Below are positions 59,035 to 64,000 of a DNA stretch of 64,000 nucleotides, piece by piece. The notes below the pieces were generated by a model. The model was not told the DNA's origin and did not search any database. It worked only from the letters and a program-made list of their open reading frames with translations. The translations under genes and the position numbers were made by a program. The stretch is taken from contig JANPBM010000118.1 of the NCBI GenBank assembly GCA_031430435.1, positions 18,937-82,936 of the forward strand, given 5' to 3'. The number at the start of each line of letters is the position of its first letter. Positions within the stretch are counted from its first letter, which is position 1. This stretch comes from JANNVK01 sp031430435. Its GTDB lineage: Bacteria; Acidobacteriota; Blastocatellia; Pyrinomonadales; Pyrinomonadaceae.

Positions 59035-59634
59035 TTATAATATGCGGGCAATAATTGTTTCGCCGCCGACAACTCGATCGCCTTCTTTTACTAAAACTTC
59101 GACGTTTTGCGGCATCAATAAATCTGTCCGCGAACTGAATTTTATCAACCCGAACCGTTGCCCGCGTTCCAGATAATCGTCTTTTTTATTCCAACAAACA
59201 ATTCTTCGCGCCACGATTCCCGCGATTTGCGTAACAATCACGGTCGCATTTTCACCTTCAATCGTCAACGAATTCCGTTCGTTCACCAAACTTGCATTAT
59301 TGCTTGTGGCAGGCATTTTTTTACCGAAAACATAATCGACCTGCGTAATTTTTCCGCTAATCGGCGAACGATTGACGTGAACGTCCAACGGCGATAAAAA
59401 AACGCTGACAAACTTTCCGGTTTCGCGGTTTTCGACTCGCGTAACGCGACCGTCAGCCGCCGAAACTATAATGTTTGCTCCGTTTGGTACTTTTCGCGAC
59501 GGATCGCGGAAAAAATACGCCATAAAAAGTACGAGAAAAACAAACAAACCAACGCCGATCCAAAGTTGGAAAAACGCAAAAATTACGGCAATGACGAGCG
59601 GAATAAAAACGAACGGATAACCTTCTTTGACCAT
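59035..59634 (-). CDS. psd: Phosphatidylserine decarboxylase (short form)
   Basis: Pyruvoyl enzyme making phosphatidylethanolamine. At 199 residues it belongs to the short Psd type; two hydrophobic segments lie near residues 9-42. Family blocks: DGRVTRVENRETGKFVSVFL, SPLDVHVNRSPISGKI, ARRIVCWN and FGLIKFSSRTDLLMPQNVEV. The self-cleavage site normally reads G-S (F-G-S-R); here it is S-S, so the Ser that becomes the pyruvoyl group is kept while the residue before it is changed. Cotranscribed with pssA. Start ATG at 59632-59634. Confidence 0.9.
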   Translation of the reverse strand: MVKEGYPFVFIPLVIAVIFAFFQLWIGVGLFVFLVLFMAYFFRDPSRKVPNGANIIVSAADGRVTRVENRETGKFVSVFLSPLDVHVNRSPISGKITQVDYVFGKKMPATSNNASLVNERNSLTIEGENATVIVTQIAGIVARRIVCWNKKDDYLERGQRFGLIKFSSRTDLLMPQNVEVLVKEGDRVVGGETIIARIL

Positions 59635-59750
59635 TTTATGCTTCTAAATTTTAGATTTCAGTTTCCAAATTGAAGATAATTAACTGCGCAAAATAATTTG
59701 GATATTGTAAAAATGATTCAATCGGAAAATGAATCAATGACTAAATGCTA

Positions 59751-60395
59751 TTACACTTTTTGCAATAAAAACAGATTTTTCGACCAACTTATCGGCTCGA
59801 CAATCGGGAATTTGTGATGTTCGACAATCGTAAAATGATTGTGAACGGTGCGTAAAACTTGCCGTGTGTTCTGTGTTTTGAAACTATACACACGCTCCAA
59901 AACTTTGCCGATCAGCGATGGTCGAATCGGGACAAAAACCACAAATCCGTCGGGCTTCAGCACTCTCGCAATTTCGGCAAAACCATCGTCCAACGGCACA
60001 TACTCCAACACTCCGCAGGTTAAAATCAAATCGAAACTGTTGTCGGCAAACGGCAACGACAAAATGTTTCCCTGCACACATCGAACCGTGTTGTGAATAA
60101 CTTTTTTATCTTCTATAAACTCTTTGCGGGCAACATTTAACGATTTACTCGAAAGATCGAACGCAACGGTTTGAAACGGACGCAAACCTGCCCCGTAAAG
60201 TGCCGAAATCATCATTCCCGTCCCGCAACCCGCGTCTAAAACGCTGAAATTGTCGGGCAAATTCAAATCGTGAGCGACCAAGTATTTCTCAAGCGATTGA
60301 CGATAACCATTAACCTTAAACGACAAATTATGGACATCGGCAATTTGATCGTAAAAATTTTTAGTTTGGTTAAACTTTTGCGTTTGTTCAAGCAT
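59751..60395 (-). CDS. Class I SAM-dependent methyltransferase
   Basis: A 214-residue protein with the Rossmann-type methyltransferase core: motif I VLDAGCGTGMMISALYGA (residues about 50-67), VAFDLSSKSLNVAR (acidic Asp for SAM ribose), FDLILTCGVLEYVPLDDGFA and the post-II motif LKPDGFVVFVPI. It resembles UbiE/MenG-type and generic methyltransferase_11 proteins; the acceptor cannot be predicted. Located 116 bases upstream of the psd-pssA pair on the same strand. A lipid-related substrate such as phosphatidylethanolamine is conceivable but not supported by any specific motif. Confidence 0.85.
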   Translation of the reverse strand: MLEQTQKFNQTKNFYDQIADVHNLSFKVNGYRQSLEKYLVAHDLNLPDNFSVLDAGCGTGMMISALYGAGLRPFQTVAFDLSSKSLNVARKEFIEDKKVIHNTVRCVQGNILSLPFADNSFDLILTCGVLEYVPLDDGFAEIARVLKPDGFVVFVPIRPSLIGKVLERVYSFKTQNTRQVLRTVHNHFTIVEHHKFPIVEPISWSKNLFLLQKV

Positions 60396-60447
60396 AATTT
60401 GAGTTTATTAAGAATTATAATTGTGCCTTATTCCGCGAAACTTTGCA

Positions 60448-60478
60448 ATAAAAAAGCCCGATGCGTGAAGCATCAGGC
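60448..60478 (-). terminator. Intrinsic terminator downstream of the small membrane protein gene
   Basis: Stem GCCTGATGC / GCATCGGGC read on the minus strand (60478-60470 and 60464-60456), 5-base loop, followed by six T. Confidence 0.85.
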
Positions 60479-60507
60479 ACAAAAATAAAAGGATTGTGAA
60501 TGAAAAA

Positions 60508-60714
60508 CTATCGAACAGGATTTTCTTTGGCGTAACTGTAAGCGCACCACGCGGCGAAAAGATGGACAACCCAACCCAGCGTTCCGGCTGAACCAATCCA
60601 CGAAAAGCCCGTCAACACTAACCAAATAATTCCGATTAAGACTCGTCCGTTGTACATTTGCCCGACTCCGGGCAGTAAAAAACTCAAAAATCCGGCTATA
60701 AAAGGTTCTCGCAT
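60508..60714 (-). CDS. Small two-helix membrane protein (TM2-like)
   Basis: A 68-residue protein starting at the ATG at 60712-60714. Helix 1 AGFLSFLLPGVGQMYNGR contains the P-G-x-G-Q-x-Y-N-G turn found in TM2-like and DUF5683-like proteins; helix 2 is LIGIIWLVLTGFSWIGSAG with a hydrophobic continuation to ENPVR. TM2-type proteins are widespread and uncharacterised. It is followed by its own terminator. It stands between dnaX and the methyltransferase gene, both on the same strand. Confidence 0.8.
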   Translation of the reverse strand: MREPFIAGFLSFLLPGVGQMYNGRVLIGIIWLVLTGFSWIGSAGTLGWVVHLFAAWCAYSYAKENPVR

Positions 60715-60764
60715 AATCAATAAACTACCTCCGTTTTAATTTTACGAAGCCTTACGCGCAAAGT

Positions 60765-62531
60765 TCAATTTTTTTCGACACTGATGATTTTCCCGCGAAA
60801 TATTCTTAACGCCGTTTTAACTTTCGGGTGATTTTCCGCGTAATGCAACAGTTCGGCTTCGGTCGGATTTTCGGGCAAAGTCGGAATTTCGGCAGATTCT
60901 TCTTCAAATGTCGGAATTAAATCGTTTCTCGGCTTGCTTCGCGCAGGTGCGGCGGCGGTTCCGTTAGTTGACGAGGATTTTTTGCTTGCAGTTTCACCCG
61001 TCAGTTCGGCAATAATTTGTGACGCATTTTTGATCGGCTTTAAATTGTCGCCGTCGCGTTCAAGTCTTTCTTCGTAAGCCGCATCGAGTTTTACGTCGTC
61101 AACGTGTGTAAAATCATCGGTTGAAATCGGAACGAAGTATTTCGGCGGTGTAAAGTTCGGAATTTGATACGCCGCATTTCTCGAATCTTCGTTAAAATAA
61201 GGTTCGTCTGCAACGGCAATATTTTCAGTTTTCGGCTCCGAAACTTGAATTTCCTGCTCTTTAGTTTCAACTTCAGGTTCTTGTTTTTTAACGGGAAACG
61301 GAACTTCCTCGATAGGAAAATCAATTTTTGCAGGCTTTTCGGTCGTCCGGACGTTATTCAGAGTTTTTTTTTCCGCTGACGGCGAACCGGTTTCGAGTTT
61401 GGCGAGACGTTCCAAAATTGTTTCAATCGCCGTAACACGTTGCATTTCAATCAGTTTGATTAAACCGATTTCCAAAATATAACGCGGTTGCGTGGCTTTG
61501 CTCAGTTTTGTTTCGGTATCGGAAAGTGAATTGAAGAAACGTACAAAGTCTGATTCGGTAAAGTTTTCGGCGAATTTCAGCAATTCCGCCCGGCTCAAAA
61601 TTGCCGAATCGAGCAAACTTTCGGCTTCCGATATTTTTGACACGAGCAAATCACGAAAGAACGACAATAAATCACGGCAGAAATTTCGCAAATCTTGTCC
61701 GCGATGAATCAATTCTTCGACAATTTTCAAAATATCATCGGCTTTTTTGTCGGAAATTGCGGTGATGGTTTTGGTCAGCATTTCCGCGCTTGCAATGCCG
61801 AGTGCGTTTGTAACGTCTTTAACCTCAATAGTTTCGCCTGAAAAACTGATAACTTGGTCAAACGCGGATTGTGCATCACGCATCGAACCTTCGCCCGCGC
61901 GGGCAATTTCACGCAAGGCTTTTTCGTCAACCTTTATATTTTCCGCATCGGCGATAATCTTTAAACGGTCATAGATTTTTACAAGCGGAATCGTCTTAAA
62001 CTCAAATTCTTGGCAACGCGACAAAATAGTTTCGGGCAATTTGTGAAGCTCGGTTGTCGCCATGATAAATTCGACTCGCGGCGGCGGTTCTTCGAGCGTT
62101 TTGAGCAACGCATTAAACGAAGAAGTAGAAAGCATGTGAACTTCGTCGATGATAAAAACTTTGAAACGATCGCGGGCAGGCGCGATGTTAATGCCTTCGA
62201 TAATGGTTTGCCGAATATTTTCAACGCCCGTGTGTGAAGCAGCATCGATTTCAAGCACATCAATCGAACGACCTTCGGCGATTTCGCTGCACGAAGGACA
62301 ATTATTACAAGGAATTACAACGGGTTTATCGGACGAATGACAGTTTAATGATTTAGCAAGAAGTCGGGCAGTCGTGGTTTTGCCGACACCTCTCGCACCC
62401 GAAAAAATATAGGCGTGATGCAGACGGTCGTGTTCTAAAGCGTTACGCAAGGTTTGCGTAATTGCTTCTTGACCCGTAACTTCTTCAAATGTTTGCGGTC
62501 GCCATTTTCTGGCGATTACTTGATACGACAT
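60765..62531 (-). CDS. dnaX: DNA polymerase III subunits gamma and tau
   Basis: Clamp-loader ATPase of 588 residues. Walker A GARGVGKT (45-52), zinc module CNNCPSC, Walker B IIDEVHML, sensor ATTELHKLPETIL and the SRC motif in SRCQEF; the collar domain ends near residue 365 and is followed by an unconserved tau-type tail. Notably, codons 387-389 (GAA AAA AAA, then ACT) lie in an A9 run (61364-61372 on the plus strand). One added A gives N-S-E-stop, and one lost A gives L-stop. So slippage in either direction would yield a gamma-like protein of about 390-392 residues. SRP RNA, tRNA-Ser genes and tadA precede it, as in Bacillus. Confidence 0.95.
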   Translation of the reverse strand: MSYQVIARKWRPQTFEEVTGQEAITQTLRNALEHDRLHHAYIFSGARGVGKTTTARLLAKSLNCHSSDKPVVIPCNNCPSCSEIAEGRSIDVLEIDAASHTGVENIRQTIIEGINIAPARDRFKVFIIDEVHMLSTSSFNALLKTLEEPPPRVEFIMATTELHKLPETILSRCQEFEFKTIPLVKIYDRLKIIADAENIKVDEKALREIARAGEGSMRDAQSAFDQVISFSGETIEVKDVTNALGIASAEMLTKTITAISDKKADDILKIVEELIHRGQDLRNFCRDLLSFFRDLLVSKISEAESLLDSAILSRAELLKFAENFTESDFVRFFNSLSDTETKLSKATQPRYILEIGLIKLIEMQRVTAIETILERLAKLETGSPSAEKKTLNNVRTTEKPAKIDFPIEEVPFPVKKQEPEVETKEQEIQVSEPKTENIAVADEPYFNEDSRNAAYQIPNFTPPKYFVPISTDDFTHVDDVKLDAAYEERLERDGDNLKPIKNASQIIAELTGETASKKSSSTNGTAAAPARSKPRNDLIPTFEEESAEIPTLPENPTEAELLHYAENHPKVKTALRIFRGKIISVEKN

Positions 62532-62639
62532 TATTTAAACCGGAAACGGAAAACGAATAATGGTAAGTTTAAGCAAATTTGCCAAAACTGTCTATTCCGG
62601 TATCCACTTTCCGTTCTCAATTACCTGTTAAAAAAGTGG

Positions 62640-62741
62640 TGGCTTCAGACTTAACCGCAACACACGCTGAAATTGCTGCCGTTGCTCTGTTCCCAGCCTA
62701 GCGGAGTTCACAATCCAAACGTTGTGCGGAGCCTGAAGCCA
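62640..62741 (-). ncRNA. ffs: Signal recognition particle RNA (small bacterial 4.5S type)
   Basis: Transcribed towards dnaX. The ends 'tggcttcag' / 'ctgaagcca' pair to close the long hairpin. The apical part, read on the minus strand, has GTGAACTCCGCTAGGCTGGG, then AACAGAGCAACGGCAG, and ends in GCGTGTGTTGCGG; this is the conserved domain IV layout of bacterial SRP RNA (GTGAAC-CCGC-AGG-GGAA-AGCAACGG), with changes in the tip. A T-run follows immediately (AAAAAA on the plus strand at 62629-62634), consistent with termination. About 100 nt. Position before dnaX matches the scr gene of Bacillus. Confidence 0.85.
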
Positions 62742-62897
62742 TATAAAGAAGTGTGCAGTTTCACTAGGCAGAAGGCAGTAAATTGTTACTTGCACCTAAA
62801 CTTTGTACTAAACTGTTTGACTTCTAAATTATTAGTCGGCGTTTGAATGATAAGAGTAACTGCTTACTGCAACTGTCATCTGCCAACTGATTCAATA

Positions 62898-62984
62898 CGG
62901 AAAGGGTGGGATTCGAACCCACGGAACCCTTTCGAGTTCACAGCATTTCCAATGCTGCCAATTCAACCGCTCTTGCACCCTTCC
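62898..62984 (-). tRNA. tRNA-Ser (anticodon GGA)
   Basis: Acceptor stem GGAAGGG / CCTTTCC with G discriminator; anticodon loop TTGGAAA with GGA at 62948-62950; long variable arm as in class II tRNAs; T-loop GGTTCGAATCC. Reads UCC (and UCU). The 3' CCA is not encoded. Confidence 0.95.
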
Positions 62985-63041
62985 AAACTATCGTTTCAAT
63001 TATCAAATAAAAGCGTTTCCATAATCTTTTTACTAAAATGA

Positions 63042-63132
63042 TGGCGGAGAGGGTGGGATTTGAACCCACGGTACCCGATTTGGGTACTCCGATTTTCGAG
63101 ACCGGTGCACTAAGCCACTATGCGACCTCTCC
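63042..63132 (-). tRNA. tRNA-Ser (anticodon CGA), CCA encoded
   Basis: Acceptor stem GGAGAGG / CCTCTCC with G discriminator; anticodon loop CTCGAAA with CGA at 63096-63098; long variable arm (GGAGTACCC...GGGTACC); T-loop GGTTCAAATCC. Reads UCG. The 3' CCA is encoded (63042-63044), unlike the neighbouring tRNA-Ser. Its first 15 bases overlap the end of the tadA coding region. Confidence 0.95.
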
Positions 63133-63606
63133 GTTTTTATGTTTGGTTTTCAGCCTTTTTCGTTTGAAGAATTGCTGCATAATATGCTTGCATTCTTCGG
63201 CTGAAACACCGCTTGTTATTTCTAATTGATGATTCAAAGAACTTGTGTCGCAAAGGTTAAAAACGCTTTCGACCGCACCGAATCTTGTATCGTGCGAACC
63301 GAAGACAAGTCGTTTAATTCGTGCGTGTATGAGTGAACCCGCGCACATCGCACAAGGTTCTATGGTCGTATAAATCGTTGTATCAGTCAAACGGTAATTA
63401 CCGGTTTTTTTTGCGGCTTCGCGGATGACAAGTATTTCGGCGTGCGCGGTCGGATCGCAATCCGTGATTGTCCGATTACCGCAAACTGCCAATACTTCGC
63501 CGTTTTTATCAACTAAACACGCACCTATCGGAACTTCGCCGAGTTGTTCGGCTTGCTTTGCGGCGTTAATCGCAATTTGCATAAAACTTTCATCGTTGTT
63601 CGGCAT
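63118..63606 (-). CDS. tadA: tRNA-specific adenosine deaminase
   Basis: Zinc deaminase converting A34 of tRNA-Arg(ACG) to inosine. Motifs: HAE within PTAHAEILVIREAA and PCAMCAG, giving the His/Cys/Cys zinc site and catalytic Glu; the VPIGACLVDKNGEVL and LTDTTIYTTIEPC stretches are typical. From the ATG at 63604-63606 the protein has 162 residues, normal for TadA. Its last five codons lie inside tRNA-Ser(CGA) on the same strand (overlap 63118-63132), so mRNA and tRNA maturation must compete. Order tadA - tRNA-Ser - SRP RNA - dnaX. Confidence 0.93.
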   Translation of the reverse strand: MPNNDESFMQIAINAAKQAEQLGEVPIGACLVDKNGEVLAVCGNRTITDCDPTAHAEILVIREAAKKTGNYRLTDTTIYTTIEPCAMCAGSLIHARIKRLVFGSHDTRFGAVESVFNLCDTSSLNHQLEITSGVSAEECKHIMQQFFKRKRLKTKHKNGEVA

Positions 63607-63776
63607 TGTTCGCAATGAATGAATATAGTTTCGCGGAAAAGTTATGTCAAGTGTGATTGATTCTCGACATTTTTTTGTAAAGTGATAAACTTACATTTGA
63701 GTTGCTCGACTCGCAATTTGCTTCAATCAAATATGAAAAACGATATTCGGCTCGGTAAAAAATTATTCATACAATA

Positions 63777-63808
63777 AAAAGCCTTCGTTACCCCTGACGA
63801 AGGCTTTC
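63777..63808 (-). terminator. Intrinsic terminator for the gene at the right edge
   Basis: Stem AAAGCCTTCGT / ACGAAGGCTTT around a short C-rich loop, followed by a T-run on the minus strand (plus-strand AAAAA before GCC). Lies 55 bases after the stop of the partial gene at 63864. Confidence 0.85.
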
Positions 63809-63863
63809 GCTTCATAGATTTGCATTACTTTTCTTTTCACCCATGCAAAGTAATGCCGACGAT

Positions 63864-64000
63864 TTACCGAAGTCCGCAATTCTTCAGTAATTCGACGTAT
63901 TCATCCATGAACTTCTTTGCCTGTGTTTTTGAAACGTGAAGCGAGGCAATGTTGACGCTCGCAATCATTGTTTCCAACGATGCCGCGTAATCTTTTAAGT
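63864..64000 (-). CDS. Partial hypothetical protein (C-terminal end)
   Basis: The last 44 codons of a gene entering from the right edge, ending at the stop at 63864-63866. The visible part is helical and amphipathic: LKDYAASLETMIASVN, then HVSKTQAKKFMDEYVELL and a short end with one Cys. Too little remains to name it. A 10-bp inverted repeat 'gcattacttt' / 'aaagtaatgc' lies just after the stop, and a strong terminator lies 55 bases further on, so it ends its transcript. Confidence 0.6.
   Translation of the reverse strand, partial: LKDYAASLETMIASVNIASLHVSKTQAKKFMDEYVELLKNCGLR

Overview
The window looks like chromosomal DNA of a Gram-negative, moderately AT-rich bacterium, most likely an acidobacterium of the Blastocatellia / Pyrinomonadaceae type. 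That placement is an inference from gene content: a large alpha-2-macroglobulin-like protein, a zinc-ribbon Ser/Thr kinase with a formylglycine-generating-enzyme (FGE) tail, many small zinc-ribbon membrane proteins, a secreted M1/S9/CocE peptidase set, and a cytochrome-b558 type succinate dehydrogenase. No marker phylogeny was possible. There is no integrase, transposase, CRISPR array or prophage gene in view.

Left part (1-12.7 kb): proline catabolism (pruA) next to a MazF-like toxin-antitoxin pair, peptide deformylase and a secreted M1 aminopeptidase. Then comes a two-gene accessory system at 5.66-8.48 kb: a 124-residue helical protein ends in a short motif that is repeated at the very start of the next gene, a 732-residue NB-ARC/TPR NLR-like ATPase. 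This is the layout of amyloid-motif NLR-effector pairs and is the best candidate for an undescribed system here. It is followed by non-coding DNA rich in inverted repeats and a 21-bp tandem array, and by orphan genes.

Middle part (12.7-41 kb): an S9 peptidase; a LysR regulator divergent from sdhC-sdhA-[two Uma2 nuclease genes]-sdhB; a block of zinc-ribbon, FHA-ABC transporter, Ser/Thr kinase, PEGA, SH3 and M15-like genes that looks like an envelope sensing/signalling cluster; a 2067-residue alpha-2-macroglobulin; and a fused ATP sulfurylase/APS kinase.

Right part (41-64 kb): a 2.3-kb gene-free zone of nested palindromic elements and 21-bp arrays; threonine ammonia-lyase; TPR, CocE and PlsC genes; COG4705/PepSY; an operon of DUF421, phosphoesterase, saccharopine-dehydrogenase-like, small hypothetical and lipoprotein genes; a second M15-like/zinc-ribbon group; phosphatidylethanolamine synthesis (psd-pssA); and a housekeeping block tadA - tRNA-Ser(CGA) - tRNA-Ser(GGA) - SRP RNA - dnaX. 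The dnaX gene carries an A9 run whose two slipped frames both stop at once, as expected if a short gamma subunit is made by slippage.

Start codons were chosen by ATG position, signal peptide position and spacing to neighbours. Family names come from motif reading only; no database search was possible.
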